Shown here one piece after another: positions 1-8,401 of a stretch of 64,000 bases of DNA. The DNA is taken from positions 124,001-188,000 of the forward strand of contig CANJPU010000001.1 in NCBI GenBank assembly GCA_947476285.1, in the 5' to 3' direction. This DNA is from Comamonadaceae bacterium. GTDB taxonomy: Bacteria; Pseudomonadota; Gammaproteobacteria; Burkholderiales; Burkholderiaceae_C. The position numbers and the translations under genes were made by a program. The first letter of the stretch is position 1, and the number at the start of each line of letters is the position of its first letter. The notes beneath the pieces were generated by a model. That model had not been told where the DNA came from. It saw only the letters and a list, made by a program, of their open reading frames with translations, and searched no databases.

Positions 1-706
1 CATTTTCAGGCACGCGCAGGTTGTCGTAGAAGACTTCGTAGGTGTGGTGATTGAATATCACATCGATCTTGCGCAACTGGAACTGCTTGGGGTCCACGCC
101 GCGCACATCCACCAAAAAGCAGGACAAGCCATCAAATGGCTTGGCCGGATCCTTGGGAGGACGCGTACGCGCCAGCACGATCAACATGTCGGTGTGCGCC
201 GCACGCGAAGTCCAGACCTTCTGGCCGTTGATCACCCACTGGTTGCCCTCGCGGGTGGCGCGGGTGGTGATCTTGGAGGTGTCGGTACCGGCGTTGGGCT
301 CGGTCACCGAGAACGACTGCAGCCGCACCCGGCCCGCTGCCACCTCGGTCAGCACGCGCCGCTTCTGCTCCTCTGAGCCATGCCGTGCCAGGATGCCCAT
401 CATGAACATCTGGCCGTGCAGCATGGAGCCAGACCCGCCGGAGCGATGGATCTCTTCGGTGACCACCGATGCTTCACGCACGCCCAGTCCCATGCCGCCA
501 TATTCTGCCGGCACCATGATGGCGCCCAGGCCTGCGGCCATCGCGTCCTTGATGAATTCGTGCGGATAGCCGCCTGTCCTGTCAAGCTCGTCGTAGTAGG
601 ACTCTGGGTAGCGCGAGGTGACCGCCTTGGCCGCCTGTAGCACCTCATCGAGGGTGACGCCGGAAGAGGAAGTGGAGGAAGTAGCAGTGGAGTTTTGAGT
701 GGACAT
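1..706 (-). CDS. Acyl-CoA dehydrogenase, C-terminus cut by window edge
   Basis: The reverse strand is open from an ATG at 706 to the window edge, so the ORF track omits it. About 235 residues are visible. The segment QSFSVTEPNAGTDTSKITT followed by WVINGQKVWTSRA is the acyl-CoA dehydrogenase middle-domain signature (FAD-binding flavoenzyme that desaturates acyl-CoA at the alpha-beta bond). The N-terminus starts with a Ser/Thr-rich stretch, then the helical domain. AAGGAA lies about 10 nt before the ATG. The promoter carries copy A of the repeated element (754..787). Downstream genes are outside the window. The substrate cannot be read from sequence. Confidence 0.92.
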   Translation of the reverse strand, partial: MSTQNSTATSSTSSSGVTLDEVLQAAKAVTSRYPESYYDELDRTGGYPHEFIKDAMAAGLGAIMVPAEYGGMGLGVREASVVTEEIHRSGGSGSMLHGQMFMMGILARHGSEEQKRRVLTEVAAGRVRLQSFSVTEPNAGTDTSKITTRATREGNQWVINGQKVWTSRAAHTDMLIVLARTRPPKDPAKPFDGLSCFLVDVRGVDPKQFQLRKIDVIFNHHTYEVFYDNLRVPEN

Positions 707-730
707 GGTTTCGGTTTCCTTGGTGCCCCA

Positions 731-787
731 AGTCTCTTTCGCCCGCGACGGATTGTCGAGTCGGATTTATTGCGCGGAGTGGTAAGT
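731..787 (-). promoter_or_regulatory. Promoter with repeated element, copy A
   Basis: On the minus strand 787..754 reads ACTTACC, ten bases ending in GCA, ATAAATCC, then GACTCGACA. The last six bases (TCGACA, 5/6 to the -35 consensus) lie exactly 17 nt before GAGACT (736..731), a weak -10. The predicted transcript would start near 724, about 18 nt before the acyl-CoA dehydrogenase ATG. Four similar copies lie elsewhere in the window. The promoter assignment is inference from spacing and repetition. Confidence 0.55.
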
Positions 788-825
788 TTCTCTGACGCAC
801 CGCCCCCCCGCCGTGCCGGCGCAGG

Positions 826-2178
826 TCACGCCATCGGGCAAAGCGCATCGACCAGCGCCACCGTGCTGCCCAGCCGATCGACAGACCACAGCACTTCCAG
901 CGTGCGGCTGGCCGACGCTGCGTTGCCCCAGGCGCCGTACAAGGCCATGAACTTCACCTCCAGCTCGGCGTCGGACAGCGGGTTGGAGGCGTGGCCTTTT
1001 GGGTACTCCTGAAGGTGGCTGTGAACTGCCCCGTCGACGCAGCGGATGGTGACGCGGGTCTGCGCCTTGGCGGGGAATTGCTGCGTCATGGGCTGCGAAG
1101 TGGTGACGCGAATCTTGTCCATCAGCGCCTTGGTGCGCGCCTCGCCAAGCCGCTGCGGCGCGTAGGCCTGCGACAGAAGACACCCCTCTTGCAGCGCGAC
1201 TGCAATGGTGTAGGGCAGGCTGTGGTCGGCGGTCTCGCGCGTGCTGGGTGCCCAGCGCTGGCTGTCGCTGCCCATGGCGCGGAATGCGGACTCATAGGTT
1301 TCCACATCGATCTGGGCAATCTGCTCCAGCGGCACAGATGCGCGCAGCTTCAATGCCGCATCAATGGCCGACTGGCCGTGATAGCAAACCGGATGAAACT
1401 TCAGGTGGGTGCTCACGATGAGCGGCAGGCTTGCCGTACCCACTTGCCAGTCAAATCGCGGCAAGACCTCAAACAAACCGCCCTTGCCTTGCACCACTGC
1501 CGTGGGGCCGGTGATGCCATCGCGCGCGAGCAAGGCCGCGAACACACCGTTGCGCGCGCCGTTCGGCCCCGCGCAGCCCTTCCAGTCGGAGAGCGTGCCG
1601 CAACGCACGTTGTACAAGTGAAGATTCGCAGCCAGCGCAAGCGAGAGCGCATGGCCAAGCTGCTCCTCGTTCAGCCCGAGCAGTCGGCCCGCGCCGGCTG
1701 CGGCGCCCACCACGGCGCAGGTGGCCTGATCGAGGCCGTGCGCGGCCAGGGCGACCGCATCGCACAAGCCGCAATACACCTCATAGGCCACCACGATGGC
1801 CGCCAACAGAGAGGAACCATCAGCCTCGCAGCCTTCGGCCACCGCGACCAGCGCCGCAATCATGTCGCTCGGATGGCCCGCGGTCTTGCCCAGATAGGTG
1901 TCGCTGTAATCCAGGTAGCGCAGCATGGTGCCATTGGCAAACGCCGCCATTTCCATCGAGGTGCTGGCGCCGCTGCCCCAGATGCGCGAGGGCGGCTTGC
2001 CAGCGTAGCGCTGCGCGAAGCTGCGAATACGCTCGCAGAAGGGTTCGCTGTAGGCGCCGGCGGCGCATGCCACGCTGTCAATCAGACGACGCTTGCATTC
2101 GTGCACAGCCTCAGGAGGCATCCGCCGAATGTCGGCCTCAAACACGAACCGAGCCAGACTTTGAATGGTGTTGTCCAT
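826..2178 (-). CDS. MmgE/PrpD family protein
   Basis: A 450-aa protein of the MmgE/PrpD family, whose known members are 2-methylcitrate dehydratase, cis-aconitate decarboxylase and uncharacterised dehydratases or isomerases of small di- and tricarboxylates. It shows the all-alpha N-terminal domain with DSVACAAGAYSEPF, the segment YLDYSDTYLG (Asp-rich active-site loop typical of the family) and HPSDMIAALVAVAE. The C-terminal part includes LKFHPVCYHGQSAIDAAL, with the usual Lys-x-x-x-Cys. I chose the ATG giving MDNTIQSL rather than the ORF-track GTG 45 nt upstream. It is divergent from a second family member at 2443, and each has a copy of the repeated promoter element. Not close enough to PrpD to assume methylcitrate as substrate. 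Confidence 0.88.
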   Translation of the reverse strand: MDNTIQSLARFVFEADIRRMPPEAVHECKRRLIDSVACAAGAYSEPFCERIRSFAQRYAGKPPSRIWGSGASTSMEMAAFANGTMLRYLDYSDTYLGKTAGHPSDMIAALVAVAEGCEADGSSLLAAIVVAYEVYCGLCDAVALAAHGLDQATCAVVGAAAGAGRLLGLNEEQLGHALSLALAANLHLYNVRCGTLSDWKGCAGPNGARNGVFAALLARDGITGPTAVVQGKGGLFEVLPRFDWQVGTASLPLIVSTHLKFHPVCYHGQSAIDAALKLRASVPLEQIAQIDVETYESAFRAMGSDSQRWAPSTRETADHSLPYTIAVALQEGCLLSQAYAPQRLGEARTKALMDKIRVTTSQPMTQQFPAKAQTRVTIRCVDGAVHSHLQEYPKGHASNPLSDAELEVKFMALYGAWGNAASASRTLEVLWSVDRLGSTVALVDALCPMA

Positions 2179-2204
2179 GGTGATTGAAGGTTGAGCAGCC
2201 CGCC

Positions 2205-2261
2205 AGTGTCCGAGCAGCAACACGTGCTGTCGAGTCGGATTTTATGCCGCGAGGGGTGGGT
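2205..2261 (-). promoter_or_regulatory. Promoter with repeated element, copy B
   Basis: Minus strand 2261..2228 reads ACCCACC, ten bases ending GGCA, TAAAATCC, GACTCGACA. TCGACA is followed after 17 nt by GACACT (2210..2205). The predicted start near 2198 is about 20 nt before the MmgE/PrpD ATG at 2178. The right half of copy B (AAATCCGACTCGACA) is identical to copy A. Confidence 0.55.
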
Positions 2262-2351
2262 TGGGCTAACCTGCCGGGCATCGCCTGACGCGACGCGCCA
2301 ACCCAAGCAGGCCATCAACCGCAGCCTTGCCCACACGCCAGCGTAACCCAA

Positions 2352-2408
2352 ACTTACCCATGCCTGCAGGAAAGACAACTGGACGATTCAGCCCGGTGGA
2401 CCGAGACT
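2352..2408 (+). promoter_or_regulatory. Promoter with repeated element, copy E
   Basis: Plus strand 2352..2385 reads ACTTACC, ten bases ending TGCA, GGAAAGAC, AACTGGACG. TGGACG is 17 nt upstream of GAGACT (2403..2408), the same -10 hexamer as copy A. The predicted start is about 28 nt before the ATG at 2443. Copies B and E point away from each other in the shared 264-nt intergenic region, so one regulator could switch both MmgE/PrpD genes. Confidence 0.5.
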
Positions 2409-2442
2409 TTGCACTTGTTCATCCGCACTGTGAGACCTGAAA

Positions 2443-3801
2443 ATGGATCTAGCTTACCAACTCGCCGGCAACGCTGTCTCCCGCAATTTCAGCGATCTTT
2501 CGTCGCAGACGGTCGATGCCACCGTGGACGGATTGATCGACAGCCTGGCCTGCGCGCTCGCGGGTGCCAACGCGCCTGGCCTGCCCCAGGCGCGCAGCGC
2601 GCTTGGCCGCTGGGGCAATAGCGGCTGCAGCGTGTGGGGTGGCTTTGGCCGCGCGCCCGCGCCCTTTGCGGCCTTTCTCAACGCCTCCAGCATGCACGCG
2701 CTGGACTACGACGACACCGACGACAAAGTGCCGCTGCACGCCTACGGCATGGTGCTGCCTGGCTTGCTGGCGGATGTGGAAGAGAACCACCCCGACTGCG
2801 ACGGGCGCGAACTTCTCACCGCCATCGCCACCGGCGTGGACGGCGCGATGCGCGTGGGCCGCGCGGGTGGACCCAAGGGCTCGCGCGGATGGAACTACAG
2901 CGTCATCAGTGGCTCATTCGGCGCCGTGCTGGCGATCGCGCGTCTGCGCCGCTGGAATACAGAAATGACAGTGGATGCGCTGGGCCATCAGTTGACGCAG
3001 ACCGCCGGCAGCCTGCAGTCAATCATCGAAGGAAGCCTGGCCAAGCGATTCCAGCCCGCGATGATGGTCAAGAACGTCGTGATGTCGGCGGCCATGGCGC
3101 AAGCGGGCATCGACGGCCCACACAAGGTGTTCGAAGGCAAGGCTGGCTTCATCAATTTGTACCAGGACGGCAAGTTCGACCTCGACTCCATGCGCGCTGG
3201 CTTGGAGCAATGTGCGTTGGTGGACGATCTGAGCCTCAAGCCCTATCCTGCCTGCCGTTTCACGCACGCACCGATCGATTTGGCGCTGCAACTGCACGCG
3301 CGCGGCGTGCGCCCGCAGGACGTGAAGCATATTCGCATCCGGGTGAGCGGCCAGGCGGTCAACATGGTGGGCCGCCAGTTCGATTGCAAAACCGCCGGCG
3401 TCGTTGATGCACAGTTCAGCATTGCCTACACCGTAGCGGTGGGCCTGGAGCGCGGCGCGGTGCGCATCGGTGACTTCACCGAGCAGACCCTGCGCGACCC
3501 CCGTGTGGGCGCATTCGCCGCTGAGAAGATCACCATCGAAGCCGACGAATCGCTGCCGTTTCTTGGCATGGTGCCGGTGTACTTCGATGTGCTGCTGGGT
3601 AATGGCCAGCGCATCGAACTGGCTACGAAGGTGGTGTCGGGCAGCCCGGAGCTGCGCATGACCGCAGCGCAGCTTCGCGACAAGGTGATTGATTGCCTGG
3701 GCTACGGCCAGTCCAGGGTTGACCCCGACGAACTGATTGCCACTGTGACAGCACTGCGCGATGGCACGCCGGTCACCTCGGTGCTCAAGCTCCTGGCATG
3801 A
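2443..3801 (+). CDS. MmgE/PrpD family protein
   Basis: A 452-aa second MmgE/PrpD protein. Family landmarks are DSLACALAGANAPG near residue 30, HALDYDDTDDKVPLHAYG near residue 85 (Asp-rich active-site loop), and SLKPYPACRFTHAPIDLAL near residue 265, the KPYPxCR motif that contributes active-site residues in this family. It resembles its divergent neighbour only at family level, so the two may act on different substrates or as successive steps. The family dehydrates or decarboxylates small branched carboxylic acids. The neighbouring acyl-CoA dehydrogenase and Bug proteins fit organic-acid catabolism. Confidence 0.88.
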   Translation: MDLAYQLAGNAVSRNFSDLSSQTVDATVDGLIDSLACALAGANAPGLPQARSALGRWGNSGCSVWGGFGRAPAPFAAFLNASSMHALDYDDTDDKVPLHAYGMVLPGLLADVEENHPDCDGRELLTAIATGVDGAMRVGRAGGPKGSRGWNYSVISGSFGAVLAIARLRRWNTEMTVDALGHQLTQTAGSLQSIIEGSLAKRFQPAMMVKNVVMSAAMAQAGIDGPHKVFEGKAGFINLYQDGKFDLDSMRAGLEQCALVDDLSLKPYPACRFTHAPIDLALQLHARGVRPQDVKHIRIRVSGQAVNMVGRQFDCKTAGVVDAQFSIAYTVAVGLERGAVRIGDFTEQTLRDPRVGAFAAEKITIEADESLPFLGMVPVYFDVLLGNGQRIELATKVVSGSPELRMTAAQLRDKVIDCLGYGQSRVDPDELIATVTALRDGTPVTSVLKLLA

Positions 3802-3816
3802 AGCCCTGCGCGGGCA

Positions 3817-4782
3817 TCACATCGGAATGTTGGCCTTGCGCACGACGTCGCCCCAGTACTGCATGTCACGTTTGATGAGTTGAGTGAGTTCAGCGGGCGT
3901 ACTGGTTCTGGCCTCTGAATGACGCTCGGCCAGGTACTTCTGAAAGTCTGGACGCTCAACCGCCTTGACCACCGCGTCGCGCAGCCGCTGCGCGATCGCG
4001 TCGCTGGTGCCCTTGGGTGCGAATACGGCGAACCACAGCACGCTCTCGAATCCAGGTATCTCCTCTGCCACCGCAGGAATGTCGGGCAGCGTGGCCATGC
4101 GCTTGGGGGACGCCACGCCCAGAAACCGCATCTTTCCTGAGCTCACCAGCGCAGCGCTTTCCAGGCCCGTCACAAAGCTGCCCTGAATGTCGCCCGCGAT
4201 CAGCGCGGCTGTGGCAGGCCCGCCGCCTTGGTAGGGAACATGGACCATGCCCAGCTTGCCCAGCCGCGAGAACTCATAGCCGGTCAGGTGCGCGAGCGAG
4301 CCGATTCCCGATGAGCCGTAGTTCATGTTGGCACCGGGCTTGCGCGTCTGCTGGACGAATTCGCTGAGCGTCTTGGGGCCCTTGTCAGCCGACACCATCA
4401 GCACCAGCGGCATGAAGGCCACGGTGGTGAGTGGGCGAAGGTCATTGAGTGGGTCGTACGGCGTCTTGCGCACGCCGGGCACGATCGCATTGGGACCCTG
4501 GTTGCCGAACACGATGGTGTTGCCATCGGGCGCGGCTTTGGCCACGAAGTCGGTTCCGATGGTGCCGGCCGCACCGGGCTTGTTGTCCACCACGACCGGC
4601 TGGTTGAGAATTTCGCTGAGGGACTTTTGCAGCAGCCGCGCCACATAGTCGGTGCTGCCGCCGGCCGAGTAAGGCACAACGAGCTTCAAGGCTGGACGCG
4701 CGGCCTCTTGCGCCATGGATGCGGAGAAGGGCATGACCACCGCGGCCAGCAGCGGCAGCATTCGCCAGATTGATAACTTCAT
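3817..4782 (-). CDS. Bug/TctC-type tripartite tricarboxylate transporter substrate-binding protein
   Basis: A 321-aa periplasmic binding protein. It has a cleavable Sec signal (MKLSIWRMLPLLAAVV..SMAQ), then the Bug signatures LKLVVPYSAGGSTDYVARLL, AAPDGNTIVFGN and VHVPYQGGGPATAALIAGD. Bug proteins bind small, often carboxylated ligands for TctAB-type carriers or act as sensors. The gene follows a LysR regulator (4840..5772) on the same strand after a 57-nt gap and converges with the MmgE/PrpD gene. AAGGAAAG precedes the ATG. No TctA or TctB gene is in the window, so the membrane partner is elsewhere or shared. Confidence 0.9.
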   Translation of the reverse strand: MKLSIWRMLPLLAAVVMPFSASMAQEAARPALKLVVPYSAGGSTDYVARLLQKSLSEILNQPVVVDNKPGAAGTIGTDFVAKAAPDGNTIVFGNQGPNAIVPGVRKTPYDPLNDLRPLTTVAFMPLVLMVSADKGPKTLSEFVQQTRKPGANMNYGSSGIGSLAHLTGYEFSRLGKLGMVHVPYQGGGPATAALIAGDIQGSFVTGLESAALVSSGKMRFLGVASPKRMATLPDIPAVAEEIPGFESVLWFAVFAPKGTSDAIAQRLRDAVVKAVERPDFQKYLAERHSEARTSTPAELTQLIKRDMQYWGDVVRKANIPM

Positions 4783-4839
4783 CGACGCTTTCCTTTGCTT
4801 GCTATTGGACTGAATTGTGCGCGGTGATATGAGCCGTGC

Positions 4840-5772
4840 TCACCGCGCGAGTTCTCTGACAATTTTGACAAACTGCTCCAGCACCGGCTCGGTGCTGCCC
4901 TTGACCCAACTGAGGGCAAAGGTGGTGGTGTAGCTCACGTCCTTGAGCCCAATCACCGCCAGGCTCGAAGGATAAATGAAGTTTTTTCCGGTGACGGTCA
5001 GACCGATGCCCATGCCCACTGAGACGAGGTTGAGCTGCGACGAGATCGATCCAACTTCCTGAACGATTCGCGGCTCGAATCCTGCCTGCTGGCACAGGGC
5101 AAACAAGGGACCGTAGCCAGGGCTCACCGTCGACCGAGGAACCACCACGAACTGCTCGGCGCTCAGATCCGCAAGCGAAACAGATTTTCTTTTCGCCAGC
5201 TTGTGATCGATAGGGACCACCACGCCGAGCCCACCTGTCTGGATGCGAAAGCGATCGACGAGCGTTTCGTCCTGCGGCACCGCGGCGCCGCTGGTCCTGC
5301 TGCGGGTGGCAATCGTCTTGGGTCCGTAATGCATGAAGCCTGCGTGGATCTTGCCCTCGGCAAGCGCCTTCGCCTGCTGGGAAGTCGCAATCTCGAACAG
5401 CGAAATCGTGACATCGGGGCAGACTTCGTGCAGACGCTTGATAGACGCGCGAAACAAAGGGTGCAGCAGCGTCAAGGAACCATAGCCGATATTGAGCGCG
5501 CCTGTCTTGCCTTCGCCCACACGCCTGGCCATGGCCATCGCTTGATTGAGATCGCTCATGATCGCTTGCAGCTGCGGCAGCAACGCACGGCCTGCGGCGG
5601 TGAGCCTCACGCGTTGCGCAAGGCGCTCGAAAAGCGCAGTGCCCAGCTCAGCTTCCAAATCGGCGACCATCTGCGAGACGGCAGGCCGCGTCACGTGCAG
5701 GCGATCGGAGGCGCGGCCGAAATGCTCTTCTTCGGCTGCTGCGATGAAGTAGCGCAGGTGGCGCAGTTCCAT
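4840..5772 (-). CDS. LysR-family transcriptional regulator, paralogue 1
   Basis: A 310-aa LysR regulator. The winged helix-turn-helix occupies residues 1-65 (MELRHLRYFIAAAEEEHFGR..HVTRPAVSQMVADLE). The rest is the periplasmic-binding-protein-like effector domain. It is a close paralogue of the LysR at 8532..9470. The DNA-recognition segments are nearly identical, so both may read the same operator. It lies upstream of a Bug gene on the same strand. The 374-nt region before it holds copy F of the repeated element. The effector is unknown; small organic acids or their CoA esters would fit the neighbours. Confidence 0.93.
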   Translation of the reverse strand: MELRHLRYFIAAAEEEHFGRASDRLHVTRPAVSQMVADLEAELGTALFERLAQRVRLTAAGRALLPQLQAIMSDLNQAMAMARRVGEGKTGALNIGYGSLTLLHPLFRASIKRLHEVCPDVTISLFEIATSQQAKALAEGKIHAGFMHYGPKTIATRSRTSGAAVPQDETLVDRFRIQTGGLGVVVPIDHKLAKRKSVSLADLSAEQFVVVPRSTVSPGYGPLFALCQQAGFEPRIVQEVGSISSQLNLVSVGMGIGLTVTGKNFIYPSSLAVIGLKDVSYTTTFALSWVKGSTEPVLEQFVKIVRELAR

Positions 5773-5874
5773 GGATATCGGGTGAGGTTGTCGTTCAAGC
5801 TAGCAAGAGTCCCGAGTCTGAGTCGAGTGCGCTATGCCGTCCATTCAAATTTGCTGTGGCATCAGGATAGTTCT

Positions 5875-5931
5875 GCTTACCCAGGCAGGCAGGAAATCCA
5901 ACTCGCGTCAAGTGCGCGACTTGCTTACCAT
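5875..5931 (+). promoter_or_regulatory. Promoter with repeated element, copy F (orphan)
   Basis: Plus strand 5875..5908 reads GCTTACC, ten bases ending GGCA, GGAAATCC, AACTCGCGT. TCGCGT (weak -35) lies 17 nt before TACCAT (5926..5931, 4/6 to the -10 consensus). Transcription would run right from about 5938 into a region without a recognised gene, or antisense to the Bug gene at 6147. It may also serve the divergent LysR gene as an autoregulatory site. Confidence 0.42.
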
Positions 5932-5954
5932 CGCATCAGCGGCTGTGTGATCAC

Positions 5955-5970
5955 GGCATGCGCGCATGCC
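5955..5970. repeat. Perfect 16-bp palindrome
   Basis: GGCATGCGCGCATGCC is its own reverse complement. It sits about 17 nt after the predicted start of the copy F transcript, so it could be an operator or a hairpin in the leader. A further CATGCC follows five bases later. No function is demonstrated. Confidence 0.5.
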
Positions 5971-5986
5971 TGACCCATGCCTGGCT

Positions 5987-6106
5987 ATGAACCTTGAGAA
6001 AGACTTTGCGAGAATTGGTCACCATGAACAAGTTTGTGACAGACCTGGGAATACCCAAGCAATAGCCGCGCGAACGCAGCTTCCTGGTTCTACGCGATCG
6101 TGTTGA
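5987..6106 (+). CDS. Possible 39-aa ORF after orphan promoter
   Basis: An open frame starting MNLEKDFARIGHHEQVCD and ending at TGA 6104..6106. It starts about 49 nt after the predicted transcript start of copy F, comparable with the leaders after the other copies (18-44 nt). There is no good ribosome-binding site and I recognise no family. It could be a real small protein, the stump of a deleted target gene, or chance. Confidence 0.15.
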   Translation: MNLEKDFARIGHHEQVCDRPGNTQAIAARTQLPGSTRSC

Positions 6107-6146
6107 CTCCCATCACACGATGACGACCTTGCGTCGGATTCAGCTA

Positions 6147-7115
6147 TCAGTCGGCACGCAAGTTGGCGGCCTTGACCACCAGGCCCCAGCGTTCAATCTC
6201 GGCTTTGAGCGTAGCGACCATTTCATCGGGTCCGCCGAAGTTCGATGTCAGTCCCAGTGTGCGAAATCGCTCCTGCACGCCGGCCGATGTAAGCACCTTG
6301 GCAATGGATTCATGAAGTTGCTTGACGATGGGTGCGGGTGTATTGGCTGGAACCATGTAACCATAGTTGCTCGACGCTTCGAAGCCTTTGAATCCCAACT
6401 CGTTCATCGTCGGCACATCCGGAAAAGTCGGCACGCGCTGGGTGGCTGTCACTGCCAGTGCGCGCAGGTGGCCTGCCGCCGCGCCCTGCACTGCCTCGGG
6501 CTGGGAGGCAAAGAAATAATCAAGCCGGCCTCCGACCAGATCGGGAAGGACTGCCGCATTGCCTTTGTACGGAACATGCAAGGCAGTGATGCCCGCCGTG
6601 CGCTTGAGGTATTCGCCCGAGAGATGCCCCACCGATCCGATGCCGCCCGACCCAAAGCTGAGCCCGCCGGGCTTGCTCTTGCCATAGGCCACCAGATCGG
6701 CCACTGTGCGGTTGGGCGATGAAGCGGGACCGACCAGCACCAGCGTGGAGTGAACCACGCGCGCAACCGGCGCAAAATCGCGCAGCAGGTTGTAGCGCGG
6801 CTTCTCGCGCATGACCATGTTGATGGTTTGGGGCGTGGAGACCTGAAGAATGGTGTAGCCGTCAGGGGCGGCCTTGGCCGCGTATTCGGTTCCGGTCACG
6901 CTGTCGCCGCCAGCGCGGTTTTCGACGACGACGGGCTGGCCCAGCAGCTCGGCCAGCGGGGGGCTGATGATCCGTGCGACCGTGTCGCCGATACCCCCAG
7001 CCACAAAGGGCACGATGATGCGGATCGAGCGGGATGGGTACTTGTCCTGCGCATACAGCGCAGGTGCGACGACAAACGCCGCGCCGGCCAACAGTACAAA
7101 GATCGAACGTTTCAT
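6147..7115 (-). CDS. Bug/TctC-type substrate-binding protein
   Basis: A 322-aa periplasmic binding protein with a Sec signal (MKRSIFVLLAGAAFVVAPALYAQ) and the motifs IRIIVPFVAGGIGDTVARII, GTEYAAKAAPDGYTILQV and LHVPYKGNAAVLPDLVGG. I moved the start from the ORF-track position to ATG 7115 because AAGGAGACAAAAA immediately precedes it. It lies 11 nt after the stop of the iron-type alcohol dehydrogenase (7127..8317), so the two are almost certainly co-transcribed. The pair suggests uptake and oxidoreduction of one compound. Confidence 0.92.
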   Translation of the reverse strand: MKRSIFVLLAGAAFVVAPALYAQDKYPSRSIRIIVPFVAGGIGDTVARIISPPLAELLGQPVVVENRAGGDSVTGTEYAAKAAPDGYTILQVSTPQTINMVMREKPRYNLLRDFAPVARVVHSTLVLVGPASSPNRTVADLVAYGKSKPGGLSFGSGGIGSVGHLSGEYLKRTAGITALHVPYKGNAAVLPDLVGGRLDYFFASQPEAVQGAAAGHLRALAVTATQRVPTFPDVPTMNELGFKGFEASSNYGYMVPANTPAPIVKQLHESIAKVLTSAGVQERFRTLGLTSNFGGPDEMVATLKAEIERWGLVVKAANLRAD

Positions 7116-7126
7116 TTTTTGTCTCC

Positions 7127-8317
7127 TTACCATGCGGCTTCAAGAATGGCGCGCACTTCATCCACACTGGACACGGGCCGCGGATTGCGGCCGATGAACC
7201 AGTCGGACATGGCGGCATCGGCAATCGGGGCGATATCTTCGCGAGCCACACCGATGTCTCTCAAGCGGCGCGGGACGCTCACTGACAGGAGCAACGCCTC
7301 AATCGCCTCGACCGCCTGCGTGGGCTTTGCATGGTGCGACCCGCCAGGCTCCTGAGTCACGCGCAAAGCGTCGGCGATCCGCACGCTGGTCTCGCGCGTT
7401 GCCGGCGCATTGAAGCGCATGGTGTGCGCCAGCACGATGGCATTCACGATGCCGTTGGCGACATGGCTGCGATGCCCAATCGCATGCCCCAATACAGAAG
7501 CAAGACCGCCACCGGATTGATCGCCTCCGCGGCCACAGAGCACTGCGGCGAGCACCAGGTTCTCGCGCCCGGCGATGTCTTGTGCGGACTCGCTGTGCAG
7601 ATGCTGCGCGATCAGCCGCAGCGAGTGCATCAACATCGCCTGAGAGATCGGATCGCAGCGGGGCGACTCAAGCGCCTCCACGGCGGTGGACAAGGTGTTG
7701 AGGCTGGCACTGCGCACCAGATCCGAGGGCGAGCTTGCGAGAAACTGCGGATGCAGGAAGATTCCCTTGGCCCGCGTCTTGGGGTCGAACAAGGCAAGCC
7801 GTTGGCCATTGGCTGGATCATGAATGGCGCTGCCGGCTTTGACGAAGGCTGTGCTTGGCGTCGTGGGCACGACAAACTGGGGCAGCTTGGGAGCACCCAG
7901 GCGGGGACTTTCGAATTCACCGCTGGGCAGTCTGCGTGTACACAACTGCTGCGCGGGCAGCTTCTCCGCCAACAAAATACTGGCGGCCCGTGCCGTGACG
8001 GCCGCCGACCCACCGCCCACCGCGATCACCGCATCGGCTCCCAACTCAGCCAGACCCCGCGCGGCCTCTTCGACGGCGGGCACCGGGCTGTTGGAGCGCA
8101 CAGCCGTGCATTGACCCGCCAGCAGCGGGCCCAGCGCATCGCGCAACAGGTTCATCGCGCTGGATTTGCCCACCGACTGCCCGCTGATCACCACCGCCCG
8201 GCGACAGCCGCTGCGTTTGAGCTCTCGGGCCAGAGCATCCAGGCTGTCGGCGCCGCAAAAAAGACGCAACTCGGCTGCCATGTGCTGGAATGACAAAGAA
8301 TTGGAAGGGAGTGTCAT
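7127..8317 (-). CDS. Iron-containing alcohol dehydrogenase / maleylacetate-reductase-like protein
   Basis: A 396-aa group III metal-dependent alcohol dehydrogenase. The dinucleotide-binding region shows DAVIAVGGGSAAVTARAASI near residue 90. The C-terminal metal-binding region contains LGHAIGHRSHVANGIVNAI and VLAHTMRFNAP, supplying the His ligands. FVVPTTPSTAFVKAGSAI matches the family's PTTxGTGSE position but is degenerate. The maleylacetate reductase subgroup of aromatic catabolism is the best guess. I chose ATG 8317 (MTLPSNSLSFQH) over the GTG-extended ORF. It shares a promoter region with the divergent LysR at 8532, a usual regulator-target layout. Confidence 0.85.
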   Translation of the reverse strand: MTLPSNSLSFQHMAAELRLFCGADSLDALARELKRSGCRRAVVISGQSVGKSSAMNLLRDALGPLLAGQCTAVRSNSPVPAVEEAARGLAELGADAVIAVGGGSAAVTARAASILLAEKLPAQQLCTRRLPSGEFESPRLGAPKLPQFVVPTTPSTAFVKAGSAIHDPANGQRLALFDPKTRAKGIFLHPQFLASSPSDLVRSASLNTLSTAVEALESPRCDPISQAMLMHSLRLIAQHLHSESAQDIAGRENLVLAAVLCGRGGDQSGGGLASVLGHAIGHRSHVANGIVNAIVLAHTMRFNAPATRETSVRIADALRVTQEPGGSHHAKPTQAVEAIEALLLSVSVPRRLRDIGVAREDIAPIADAAMSDWFIGRNPRPVSSVDEVRAILEAAW

Positions 8318-8401
8318 GATCAAGTGTAGTGGGCCAAGAGCAATCCACGTGCCATGTGTGTAGCGGGGCACGCCCCAGGGTGCACAATCCGTTTATGTCC
8401 G

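Larger units (their letters stand above)
5773..6146. other. 374-nt intergenic region with orphan promoter element and palindrome
   Basis: This is the longest gap without a recognised gene. It contains the upstream region of the LysR gene at 5772, copy F of the repeated promoter element pointing right (5875..5931), a perfect 16-bp palindrome (5955..5970) and a 39-codon ORF (5987..6106). Nothing on the plus strand downstream is a recognised gene until 8532, so the rightward promoter appears orphaned. Confidence 0.6.

Noticed and set aside
991-2187. 398-aa plus-strand ORF
   Set aside because: Antisense shadow of the MmgE/PrpD gene; no recognisable protein features.
3803-3815. GCCC-TGCGC-GGGC hairpin between convergent genes as a terminator
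   Set aside because: Only four base pairs in the stem and no T run on either strand.
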